NCBI RefSeq assembly: GCF_030272615.1
Contig: NC_081405.1
Location: forward strand, 309,659,374-309,723,373
Source: Cryptomeria japonica
Lineage: Eukaryota > Streptophyta > Pinopsida > Cupressales > Cupressaceae
Direction: 5' to 3'
Length of the DNA stretch: 64,000 nt
Positions 1-9,807 of this stretch are shown here, piece by piece; position 1 is the first letter of the stretch, and each line of letters opens with the position of its first letter. Both the position numbers and the translations under genes were made by a program. Under the pieces are notes generated by a model. The model was not told the origin of the DNA. It worked only from the letters and a program-made list of their open reading frames with translations, and searched no databases.

Positions 1-1075
1 CCTTATCTCCTATAATCTGACTTGATGCATGATTTCTTTTGACATATTTTGGTAATATAGGCTCGGTAGGCTTTGTATGATCTTCTTCATCACTCGGTAA
101 CTGAGTATTTTCTTCATTGGCTTTCTCGGTAAGACTTGTCGGTTGTACATATACAAACTCTTCATAATCTTCTAGTTCTTTGGAATTTTCTTCATCATTC
201 CTTTTTTCAAATTCATCAATTTTCACATTTGCACTTTCCACAAGTTTGTTAGATGATTTGATCAGACATTTAAATGCTTTACTCCTAGAGGAATGACCAA
301 GAAATGTTCCTTCCTCGCTTTTCTGATCAAATTTTCCATTTCTATCATCTTTGTGAACATAACATCTACTTCCAAATATTTTAAAATAACTTACATTTGG
401 TTTCTTGTCATACCAGATTTCATAAGGTGTCTTCATAGTTCCTTTCTTTAGTTGTACTCGGTTCAAGGTGTAAACTACAGTGCTTATTGCTTCTCTCCAA
501 AATATTTGAGGTACTCTCTTTTCAATCATCAAAATTATGGCACAATCTACAATTGATTTGTTCCTTCTTTCAGCTATTCCATTTTGCTGAGGTGTCCTTC
601 ATGTAGATACTTGTCTCTTTATACCATGATCATTGCAAAATAAGTTAAATTCATCAGAAATGAATTCTCCTCCTCTATCAGATCTTAGACATTTCAATTG
701 TCTTCTTGTTTCTTTTTCAACTCTTTCCTTATACCATTTGAACATTTGACAAGCTTCTAATTTCTCTTTTAGAAACATAACTGACATCATCCTTGAGTAA
801 TCATCCACAAATAATATGAAGTATTTATCACCATAATAACTTTAAACTTTCATAGGACCACAAAGATCAATGTGCACAAGATCTAAAATTCCTTTAGAAG
901 TGTAAGACTTACTTGTAAAGCTTGATTTTGTCATCTTACCCATTTGGCATCTTCGGCATATTGCATTCTCAGGTTTTTCCAAGCTCGGTAGACCTCTTAC
1001 ACAATGCTTCTTACTTATTTTGATTATATTATCAATATTTACATGACACAACCTTTTATGCCATAACTAGGTATC
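1..1075 (-). pseudogene. E1 copia pre-integrase zinc domain and integrase core (partial)
   Basis: This is the retroviral-type integrase part of a copia polyprotein. Read leftwards from 1075 it begins with the pre-integrase zinc finger (LWHKRLCHVN, then CRRCQMGKM), followed by the DDE core: first Asp in HIDLCGP near 860, second in CLRSDRGGEF near 680, and the Glu in NGIAERRN near 560-590. Conserved downstream blocks (TPYEIWYDKKP, FGSRCYVHKD) run to the window edge. A TAG interrupts it just before LWHKR and further breaks lie near 600 and 840. The closest relative here is the pol of element A. The break-up makes it a pseudogene; the family call is secure. Confidence 0.9.
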
Positions 1076-1077
1076 TT

Positions 1078-1920
1078 CTATTTTTGTATACACACAATTG
1101 TTCCAAGTTGAGTCAAGGTGAAATGTATTACCTCTTGTTTGAGTCCCGGTAGTAGCCAACTTTCTATGTTTTTGCAAAATCTCTCACTTGCTCCACTGTG
1201 ATTTCCTTCAGCATACTTATACATTATATCATTGTAATCTTCACATTCGCTAAGATGAAAAGAACTGAAAGTAGATTCAACTTTTTTTACCGAAGACCCA
1301 CTGTTATCAAAATTACTTAACTCAAAAGCATGTAGCTTACAGATAGTAGCATCCAAAGAGACTGACATGTTTGGTATAGACCTTAATTCATTAATTGTAG
1401 AAACTCTAATGGCATAAGCAGGTAGAAGTGTTCTCAGCAAATTACTTGTTACATCCTTCTCTTCAATAGTTCCTCCTACTCCTTTGATTTGATTGACAGT
1501 TTCCTTTAACCTTGTACTGTATTGGATAATGTTCTCACCTTCATTCATTCTCATGGATTCAAGTTGTCCTCTTAGACTCTCTCCTTTTGCTCTTTGAACA
1601 TGTTCATCTCCACCATACACATATGTGAGCTTATTCCACATTGCTTTGGCATCATTACAACCTTCTAGTTCATTAAAATCTTAGTTGGTCAAAGTTGATG
1701 TTATCTTAATCATTTCTTGAATGTGTTCTTTCTTTGCCTTTATTTCTTCCATTGTCATAGGGTAGGTGCTAGGTGCAATGTAATTATTCTCTAGATCATA
1801 TGTTGTATATTCTCCAATTCTTGAAAAGTGCAGCTTCATCCTTTTTTGCCATGTGGTGAAACTTGACTTGTTCAACTTTGGTGCATCCCTTTTATACATC
1901 TTCGGATCTTTGCTCAAGTT
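1078..1920 (-). pseudogene. E1 copia gag remnant, zinc knuckle and protease deleted
   Basis: Gag is the capsid/nucleocapsid protein of the virus-like particle. The N-terminal part begins MSKDPKMYKRDAPKLN at 1917 and contains a W-x-K-R-M capsid-type motif. After a short break the capsid C-terminal part (YVYGGDEHVQRAKGESLRGQ, RLKETVNQIKGVGG, LLRTLLPAYAIRV) runs to about 1290. No CCHC knuckle and no DSG protease follow. Instead the sequence passes near 1190 directly into the stretch that normally precedes the pre-integrase zinc finger (TRGNTFHLDSTWNN). Compared with element A, roughly 250 codons are missing, so this is an internally deleted, non-autonomous copy. Confidence 0.86.
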
Positions 1921-1947
1921 CCTTTAAACTCTTCTTTCAGATTCCAA

Positions 1948-1959
1948 GCTCTGATACCA
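1948..1959 (-). other. E1 primer-binding site (tRNA-iMet)
   Basis: On the minus strand this reads TGGTATCAGAGC, the complement of the 3' end of plant initiator tRNA-Met, two bases inside the 5' LTR end. It starts minus-strand DNA synthesis in copia elements. Confidence 0.9.
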
Positions 1960-1961
1960 TT

Positions 1962-3496
1962 TGTTAGTTAGATGAGAGTGGGGGGGGGGGGGGGGTGAAT
2001 CAGATAAACTCACAATGCAATGTTCTAATCAGATTCAACCTCGCTAGAACTTACTTGATATGGAATTATGACTGTAAATCATTCAAACTTATAAACAGAT
2101 AAAATTGAAATATTAAATCACATTTGATACCAGATTTAACATGGAAACCCTAATAGGGAAAAACCATTGTGGGATTTCGGACCCACAAGAAAATATACTC
2201 TTCTAGAGTATGCTCGGTTAAAAGCCAATCCTATTAAAGATTACATAAACACATTGTTAGATGTGACCCGGACAAGGCATTTCCCTCAGATCTATCAAAA
2301 TCTTCACTTTGTTAGAAGTGACCTTGTCAAAGGATTTCAAACACTCAATTAGAATGTTACCTTCCTAGAGGATTTACAAATAAGACTGTTAGGTCCACTC
2401 AGTTAAGAGATTTCTTGTCACTTACAAAAATAAATAACAGTAATAAAATATATCTGCAACTCCACATCTGAAATGTTATAGCATTTTCTATGTGCTCAAT
2501 GTGCTCAAAATAATCTTGTCATAAGACTTATCTTTCTCCTTGCTGGGCTTCTTACTCTGTTCTTCAATTAGATCTTCAATCTTCTGTATTCAGTTATCAC
2601 TTCTATAGCATCACTGTGCTTTTATTTGCCCCCATACTTTTTTCTTCAACTTCTCTTTATTTATAAGCAATTCCTAACCACTTAATCTCCTCAATCACAT
2701 TTCCCATGATTAATATTAACCATCAGATCTTCAAACTTGACTAGGTTCATTGAATCCTTTGATTTGAAAAATGTTTTATCTTGCCTTGAAACTTGTATTC
2801 CTTCCTTGGTACTTGTGCTCTGTTTTAACCATTCAATCTATGATGTAGATATAACTCCTAATTTTTCATTGCCATTGATCTTTAACAAACTTCTTGCATG
2901 ACATTCCAATCTTCTATAAATCTCTAGCTCATTGGCATCCTTTATTTAATAATGTATTGACTCATTTAATGAGTTTTGTTACTACTCGATTGATACTCAG
3001 TTAATACTAAACTTTACTCGGTAGACATTCTCTTCTCAGTTGCTTCTTCCTAGCGATGCTTGGTGACTGATAATCTTGGATTTTACTGACTAGCTCCTTG
3101 CTCAATAAAATAGAATAGTGTCAAACCTTTACTCATTCTATTGCATGAAATCTTTTCTCCTTCTTGTTCACTCTTTGAATACACATATATAAGATATCAA
3201 AACAATCAAAATATCATAATCTCATCATTGTCTAACTCGGTAATAGTTTCCCATTGAATAACTTATTACCCCCCTTCATTTTCACATACTTTCAGTGTCA
3301 GTTATCGACATCTTTATACTCATCAAAACATACTCTTTAAGATATGGCAACATCATACTAAATCAGAAAATCAATTGCTTGACATCAATGATAAAATAAT
3401 AATATTAAGACAGTAATCATCCTTTATCAATTATATCATTAATCTCCAACAACCTTGTCAATATCATCAACCAACAAACTTATTATAATGCCAACA
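1962..3496 (-). repeat. E1 5' LTR
   Basis: The repeat begins TGTTAG and ends CCAACA, the usual TG...CA termini, and abuts the primer-binding site. It is about 1.5 kb and AT-rich. Near its internal end it has a G-run (about 1980-1996) followed by TGAATCAG. The block GGTTTTTCCC...GGGTTTCC (minus strand) lies at about 2142-2168; both blocks recur in the other LTRs of the window. The U5 hairpin seen in the other LTRs is only weakly preserved here. No other LTR of this family is in the window. Confidence 0.82.
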
Positions 3497-5651
3497 GATG
3501 CAAGAACCATGATAATGGAATCTTATCTACCTCATATCTACTAGAGAGAAGCAGTGAGCACAACCATTTATACATTCAATAGTGTTCATATCAAAGGAGA
3601 AACCAGTAAGACACCTTATGAGTTATGGTTTGGCAATACACCTACAGTTAAATACTTCAGAATCTTTGGCAGTAAATGTTATATCAAGAGAGATGATTTC
3701 ATTGGAAAGTTTGATTGTAGATGTGATGAAGGAATATTTCTTGGTTATTCTAATCAAAGCAAATAATATAGATGTTATAACAAAAGATTGCAGAGAATTG
3801 TGGAGAGAAGTAATGTCAAGGTGGATGAGTAGAATACAAGTCAAATCAGAACTTATGAGCAAAAATCATGAGTGAAAATGATCATAACTGAACTGGTAAC
3901 ACCTATACTGGAACATAATGATGAACCATTTACTTTGGAAATACCAAAAAATTCAATAGTAACTGAAGATTGAGGAAGAGGAACAGAGAATCTAAAGACT
4001 CCTACATGTGTAAGGTTGAATCATTCAGAAGATCAAATAATTGGGGATAAGAACAAAGGAGTGATGACAAGAAGACGATTGGTCATTGATGAGGTATGTT
4101 TAATCTCTTAAGTTGAATTGGTTTTAGTAACTGAAGCATGTAAATATTAATGTTGGATGAAAGCTATGGAAGAAGAATTAGATCAGATAGAAAAAAATAA
4201 CACATGGACTTTAGTTCCCCGACCTAAAAATAAGAATGTTATTGGAACTAAATGGGTTTTTTGGGAATAAACTAAATGAAGTTGGACAAGTTGTGAGGAA
4301 TAAATGTAGATTGGTTTTTAAAGGGTATTCTTAGAAGGAAGAAATTGATTGTGGTGAAACATTTGCACCAGTAGCTAGGGTTGAAGCTATAAGATTATTT
4401 CTTGCTGATGTTGCACATAAAAACTACAAGGTTTATTAGATGGATGTTAAGTGTGATTTTCTAAATGAGGATCTTGATGAGGAAATTTATATTGAGAAAT
4501 GTAATGGATTTTAACTTTCAGATGATAAAAGCATGGTTTTTAGGTCAAAGAAAGCCTTATATGGATTGAAACGAGCACTTAGAGCTTGGTATACAACGTT
4601 GGACAAATATCTTTTAAAACTTGGTTTTACTAATGGTAATGCTGACAGTAATCTATATTATAAAGTCACTGATGATGATATATTGATTATTGAGGTCTTT
4701 GTTGATGACATCATTTCTGGAGGTGAGGATAAGTTGTACATCGAATTTTCTAACAATATGGAGAATGAATTTGAGATGTCTATGATTGGGGAGATTAAAT
4801 TTTTCTTAGGTTTGAAGATTACTTAGACTGCTAAAAGTATTTTCATCTGTAAAACTAAGTATGATAGGGAGTTGTTGAAGAAATTTGGTCTTGATGATTC
4901 TAAACTGGTTAGTACTCCTATGGTTAGAAGTGAGAAATTGACAAAGAAAGATGAATCAACACTGGTAAATCCTACAAGATACAAGTCTATGTTTGGAGGT
5001 CTTTTGTATTTGGCTCAGATTAGACTGGATATAATGAATGTAGCTTGCATTGCATCAAGATATCAAAGTGATCCTAGAGAAAATTATGAGAGTGCGGTGA
5101 AAAGGATTTTTAGGTACTGACAAGGAACATCTAAATATGGTTTGTGGTATCCTAAAGATGATGAATTTACTTTATGTGCATATACAGATGTAGATTTGTC
5201 AAGTGATGTTGATGAATGGAAGAGAACTTCCGATGGAGCTTTATTTCTAGGAAAGGAACTTGTTTCATGGATCAGCAAGAAACAGCCGTGTACTTCCTTA
5301 TCTAGTGGTGAAGTTGAGTATGTTGTTGCTTCTACTAACTGTACACAAGTTCTATGGATGAAGCAAATGTTAAAAGACATAAAAGTGCATTGCAATGAAC
5401 CGGTAGTTATTCACTATGATAAGTCTACTGCTATAGACATATCAAAGAATCTAGTATTCCACTCTAAGACAAAGAACATATCTATCAAATACAACTTCTT
5501 AAAAGAAAAGGTTGAAGAAAATGAAGTTAGATTGGTTTATGTGAACACTAAAGAGTAGATTGTAGACATCTTCACTAAACCTTTGCCTAAAGAATCATTT
5601 GAGTACCTCAGAGACAGATTAGGGTTTTATGTCCCTTCAGTAGAAACCTGA
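3497..5651 (+). pseudogene. E2 copia integrase C-terminus, reverse transcriptase and RNase H
   Basis: The segment opens inside the integrase (SKTM, then VSTTIYTFNSVHIKGE, TPYELWFGN, FGSKCYIKRD). RT follows from about 4140: [23 protein letters not shown], a frame-disrupted stretch around 4260-4530, KKALYGLKRALRAWY, and the active site as VFVDDIISGG near 4697 (the usual YVDD is FVDD). RNase H is recognisable from STPMVRSEKL through YTDVDLSSDVDEWKRTSDGALFLG, SSGEVEYV and FTKPLPKESFEYL. There are at least six stops and several frameshifts between 4260 and 4530. Products would be replication enzymes of the element; this copy is dead. Confidence 0.9.
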
Positions 5652-6018
5652 TTGATGCTATTTGGCATCAGTCTGGTATGCATTATCAGAGCTATTATTC
5701 ATTTTGGATTGATGTGGTGATGCTACTATTTAGGGGGAGTAGTTAGTCTTCTGATTCAGTGGTTTATGATTTTGCTTTGATATTTATGTCAAATCTTTGG
5801 CATTGATGTCAAAGGTGAAGAGATATTCATGTGAAAAAATTAAGGAGTTATATACATTAGGGGGAGAATTCTACAGAACTTAACTGAGATATCATCTACA
5901 AGGAGACTATGAATATAAAATTTATTGCTATATTCTTGTGTGGGAGATTTGTTTGGCATTTATTGGCACTTGGATGTTTCTCACATCTAGTGTTGCCATC
6001 AATGCCAAAGGGGGAGAT
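5652..6018 (+). other. E2 3' untranslated region with three polypurine tracts
   Basis: There is no ORF of note. AGGGGGAG-type purine tracts occur at about 5732, 5860 and 6009; only the last (AAAGGGGGAGAT) abuts the LTR and is the expected plus-strand primer. The preceding words GCCATCAATGCC recur before the 3' LTRs of A and D. Confidence 0.75.
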
Positions 6019-7200
6019 TGTTGGAAATTTGATGGAATTGATTATAATTTTTTGTCATTTATGTTTTCTAGCTACTTTGGTTGTTTATTGGTATCCGATT
6101 GGTCCCTGTAGGATGATTGGTTTCTAGTTGATAAGATCATGTTGATCCAGTATAATCCGGTATGCTTTGGCTTATGGAATTGGCTTAGATCTACTATTCA
6201 AATATATGTTTAGTCAGTTGATATTCATTTGGTGATTAGATGTTATCTTATATGCTGGTAAGATTGGTTTATTGATCCAGTAAGGGTTTCATCGGTAGAG
6301 ATTTGTTTAAGCTCTTTTGATATTATGCATATGTGGTGTTGGTGCAGCTTCTAGAAGGGATTCGGGATGCTGATGGTGATCGTGTTTGAGCCTTGACTAA
6401 TTGGAATCATTTATTTAGCATGTGTGGACCTAAATTGGGTATGATACTATCTAGGTTATGGATCGACTTAATGTAACATGTTGTTGGAACACCTCAATGT
6501 GTTTTTAGGATGATTAATGGGTTGGATGATACTTGTTTGGCCTCAGGCCAACATGTTTTATAATTATGTAATAGTTTTATTGTCTACATGGTCAACCTAA
6601 TTGTTTAAGATCTAGGGTTTGTTTATATGTGTGTATGATCTCATTTTAGATCATGGTATGCAAGTAAATAATGTAATAATCATCAATGCAGAGGATTTGG
6701 TCGATCAAAGGTGATCAAGTTGGGTTTATGTAAGAGGTTTAATACCTTTGGAATTGAGCTTAACCAGAAATGTACTTAGGTATAGGAGATGATATTATTG
6801 CAGTTCATTCTTCCTTCTGAATTCTAGTCTAGATTTCTTATGTAGTCAGTTTGAGTTTTTTTGTGATGAGCAGTGTACTCTAGGTTGTTGGTCTTCCTGC
6901 AAGTGCAGGCTCCGCACTTTATAATCACATTCTTACTACATAAGTATTATTTGACTATGGGTAGGCTTCCCACCATGGTTTTTTTGTTTACTAGGTTTTC
7001 CATGTACAAATCTTGGTGTCCTATGGATGGTATCTATATTGTAATTATTGCTCGTTCTTAATTTGTATATCTATTATTCTAATAATTGGTTTATGTATTC
7101 TAGTATTGAGCTTATGTATTTTGGTAATAAATTTTTAAATGCTTAAGGTTCCGAAAATCTAGTGACAATTGATTCACCCCCCTATCTCAGTTGTCCTTCA
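6019..7200 (+). repeat. E2 3' LTR
   Basis: It starts TGTTGGAAATTTG immediately after the polypurine tract and ends CCTTCA. It is 1,182 bp long. It contains the conserved blocks GAGCAGTG...CTCTAGG (near 6866), GGTTTTT...GGTTTTCC (near 6975-7005) and the U5 hairpin at 7164-7195. Confidence 0.83.
7164..7195 (+). promoter_or_regulatory. U5 hairpin in E2 LTR
   Basis: Arms GACAATTGA and TCAGTTGTC pair (one U-G wobble) around a TTCACCCCCCTAT loop. It lies five bases from the LTR end. A role in priming or packaging is inferred from its position only. Confidence 0.6.
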
Positions 7201-7522
7201 ATTATTTGAACTATCTAATATGGTGCTCCTTGGGTTGGTTCCCTAAATCATTGTAAACCATTGTTTCATTGTGAGGTTGGATTGGAGCATTAGACTCCAA
7301 CAACATTTCTCACTGAGGTTTTTCCCATGTTGGGTTTTCCTTGTACATCTGGTGTTGTGGGTTATGCATTTGTGTGTTTGCCTCTTTTGATATTCACTCT
7401 TATCTTACCGGTTTGTTTGTTTAGTGTTTAGGTTGATAACCGATATTCCAAGCTTATTTTAAAAAGAAAACTTTTAGGAACCACTGATTCACCCCCCTCT
7501 CAGTGGTACATTGTGTTCAATA
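7201..7522 (+). repeat. E3 5' LTR, right-hand part
   Basis: It is homologous along its length to 57640-57968, the end of the 3' LTR of E3, sharing GACTCCAACAACATTTCTCA and the GGTTTTTCCC...GGGTTTTCC block (7312-7341). The terminus reads TCAATA rather than the TCAACA of the 3' copy, a C-to-T change in the terminal CA. The left part is missing because E2 inserted here. Confidence 0.85.
7480..7507 (+). promoter_or_regulatory. U5 hairpin in E3 5' LTR
   Basis: A perfect 8-bp stem, ACCACTGA/TCAGTGGT, closes a TTCACCCCCCTC loop about 15 bases before the LTR end. The 3' LTR copy at 57928-57953 has the same stem with two G-U wobbles. Confidence 0.65.
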
Positions 7523-7524
7523 AT

Positions 7525-7536
7525 TGGTATCAGAGC
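7525..7536 (+). other. E3 primer-binding site (tRNA-iMet)
   Basis: TGGTATCAGAGC, a perfect match to the plant initiator tRNA-Met complement, two bases after the LTR. Confidence 0.92.
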
Positions 7537-7606
7537 CTACGTTCCCAGTTGATTAAAGGTTTCTCTAGCTTGGGTCGATTTTGGTCAAAGAACACAAGGG
7601 CAAGAA

Positions 7607-9807
7607 ATGAGTCCACCTCCTCAAAAGCCCCCATGTTTGATGGATCTAACTATGCCTTCTAGAGTAGAAGAATGGATATTTATATTTCCTCACTTGGTTT
7701 TGATGTGTGGATGTCTGTAAAGAATGGGTATACTATCCCTACTGTTCCTCCCACTAATCCAGATGTTAAGAAGGAGTATGTGAATAATGCAAAGGATAAA
7801 CATGATGTCTTAAGCGACCTATCTAATAATGAGTTTGTCAAGGTCATGCACCATGCATCTGCCAAAGAGACTTGGTATAAATTGCAGATGTTATTTGAAG
7901 GAGATGCCAAAGTCAAATAAGCCAAGCTGCAATCTCTAAGAGGTCAACTTGAGGGCATCAAGATGAAAGATGAAGAAAATATTCTAAGACTACCTTCACA
8001 GAATAGATGAAACTGTGAACACCATCAGAGAACTTGGAGAAGAAATTGCTAATGAGATTATTTTCTACAATCAGAGGTACTTAGGTCTCTCACATCTAAG
8101 TATGATACTAAGGTTTCTACCATAGAAGAAGCCAAGGATTTGAATAACTTCACAATGGATGAGCTATTGGGCTCTCTAACAGCCTATGAAATGAGAACAA
8201 GCAGTGAAGAATCTTCAAGGAAAGAGGTAGCATTCAATTCTACCATAAAGAGCAAAGAAGAGGTTTCTCAAAAAGGATCTAGTCAAGACTTGGATGCAAA
8301 GGTAGAAAACTTTGTCAGAAAGCTCAAGAGAGGATCCAACAAGTATAAAGGGAAATTACCACTCACATGCTTTAACTGTGGTAAGGTTGGACACTTTGTT
8401 GCAAAATGTCCTTATAATGAAACTGATGGAGATGAACAAAGAATTTTTTGCAGATTAGCTGGTAAAGACAAAGAAAGGAATATCTACCGGTAAGGTAGAA
8501 GAAGCTACCAGAAGCAGAATGGTGTATATATTATTGATGATAATGCCAAAGATGAAGAAATTGCATCAAAAGATGACTACCATAAGAATGGAAGAGAAGT
8601 TAATCTCTTTATGACACTAGATGAACTGGTTGGTGAAGATGAGGAAGAAGAAGACATTGAATCCGAAGTCCTAGAAGGTGAGCTCATAAGTGCTCTTGAG
8701 GAATTAAGTAAGACAAGAAGAGAACTTGAGAAGGTCAAGCTTGTTGTAGTAGAAGAACAAGGTCTCTTGAAGCAATCCCTGGATTAGTCAAATCAAGTTA
8801 TCTTTGACTTAAAACTCCAATTGGAAGAATCCTAGAGGATATGTGAAGTTACATCCTCTGATCTGATGAAGAAGGAAAATGAGAATCAAGACTTGGAAGA
8901 AGAAATAGTGAAGCTCATAAAAGAGCTTGATAAGAGTAAGGATGAACTGAAAGTAAGAAGAAAGTATGAGGGTAGCATAGAAGCCTTGGACAAGATGTTG
9001 AGAAAATAGAAGCAATCTAAAGATACGGGTGGCTTAGTATTTGAAGAAGGTCAAAGTTCAAACAAAAAAGATATATCTAGTAAGGAGATATAGTTCACTT
9101 CTTCTCATGAAGGTAGAGAAAATAAAACATTCATGGTAAGAAAGGATATCGACATGAAGACTTATGCAGAAGTGGTTAGAAATTGTCACACAAATTGGTA
9201 TATAGAATCAATGAACCGGAGGCCACACTCAATGTACCGACATGCAGATCCTAGCAGAAATGCAAGAGTTGATAATGAAGGATTTACTAGAGTCAGCAAC
9301 ATGAAAGGAAGACCCCCAATGAGGCAAATGTTTGTAGGACCAAGGTAACCTAACCGGTATGTTCCAAAGTTTCATGGTTATTGTTATCGGTGTAACAAAT
9401 TTGGACATAGGTTAGCTGATTTTAGATTAATGAATAAGCCCACTATGAGTTGTGAGAGTAAAAATCCATTTAATGTACTCTTGGATATGAATGTTGTTTT
9501 TTATCAATGAAATGGATTTGGTCATAGGATTTTTGAATGTAGGAAGAGAAAACCGGTGCCCTACAATGGTTTCAAAGATTCATCTTTCAATGTAAACCTA
9601 AAATGTTATAACTATCAAGAGTTTGGTCATACAGAAAAGTTTTTTAAGAACAATAAAATCAAGTAGAAGAGAACGGATCCTTATCAAGAATTGATAGTTA
9701 AACCAGAACATAAAATTGCAGCTATTAAGAAGAAGGAAACTCAACCTGTTTGGGTTGAGAAAGAAAAGGACAAGGCAAAATCAAGTCTGATAGTGTAGAC
9801 TGCCCTA
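7607..9807 (+). pseudogene. E3 extended copia Gag with coiled coil and several zinc knuckles
   Basis: The capsid part is clear: FDGSNYAF, SRRMDIYISSLGFDVW, then SLRGQLEGIKM. The first CCHC knuckle is CFNCGKVGHFVAKC near 8370. Instead of leading straight to protease, the frame continues for over 450 codons through an acidic stretch, a coiled-coil region (about 8680-9010, rich in Leu/Glu/Lys) and three further knuckle-like motifs: CYRCNKFGHRLADF (last Cys lost), a degenerate NGFGHRIFEC and CYNYQEFGHTEKFF (degenerate). Stops (for example near 7660, 7918, 8491, 8787) and one frameshift break it. The C-terminal half corresponds to the free-standing ORF of B at 22805-24061. Confidence 0.85.

Larger units (their letters stand above)
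1..3496 (-). mobile_element. E1: 5' half of a Ty1/copia retrotransposon
   Basis: E1 reads leftwards: 5' LTR at 1962-3496, tRNA-Met primer site, then gag and integrase, running off the window at base 1. RT, RNase H and the 3' LTR must lie outside. Its right edge falls inside the integrase frame of E2, which resumes at 3497, so E1 inserted into E2. Only one end is visible, so the target-site duplication cannot be tested. The coding part has stops and an internal deletion, so this copy cannot support its own movement. Confidence 0.88.
3497..7200 (+). mobile_element. E2: 3' part of a Ty1/copia retrotransposon
   Basis: E2 reads rightwards: end of integrase, RT, RNase H, 3' untranslated region with purine tracts, then a complete 3' LTR (6019-7200). 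Its 5' half is not lost but displaced to the left of E1, outside the window. To its right the sequence resumes inside the 5' LTR of E3 (a block homologous to 57640-57968), so E2 inserted into that LTR. It is related to element A in protein sequence but has a different LTR. Confidence 0.87.

Noticed and set aside
1976-1998. G-run as quadruplex or assembly artefact
   Set aside because: A single homopolymer G-run is part of the conserved C-run loop of the LTR end; length is likely unstable but it is not a separate feature.
5909-7061. Hydrophobic ORFs of 60-72 codons in E2 LTR region
   Set aside because: They fall in the LTR and its edge, are not shared by related elements and lack any motif.
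7525-7536. tRNA gene suggested by the tRNA-Met matching words
   Set aside because: Only the 12-base primer complement is present next to LTR ends; no cloverleaf or flanking tRNA sequence.
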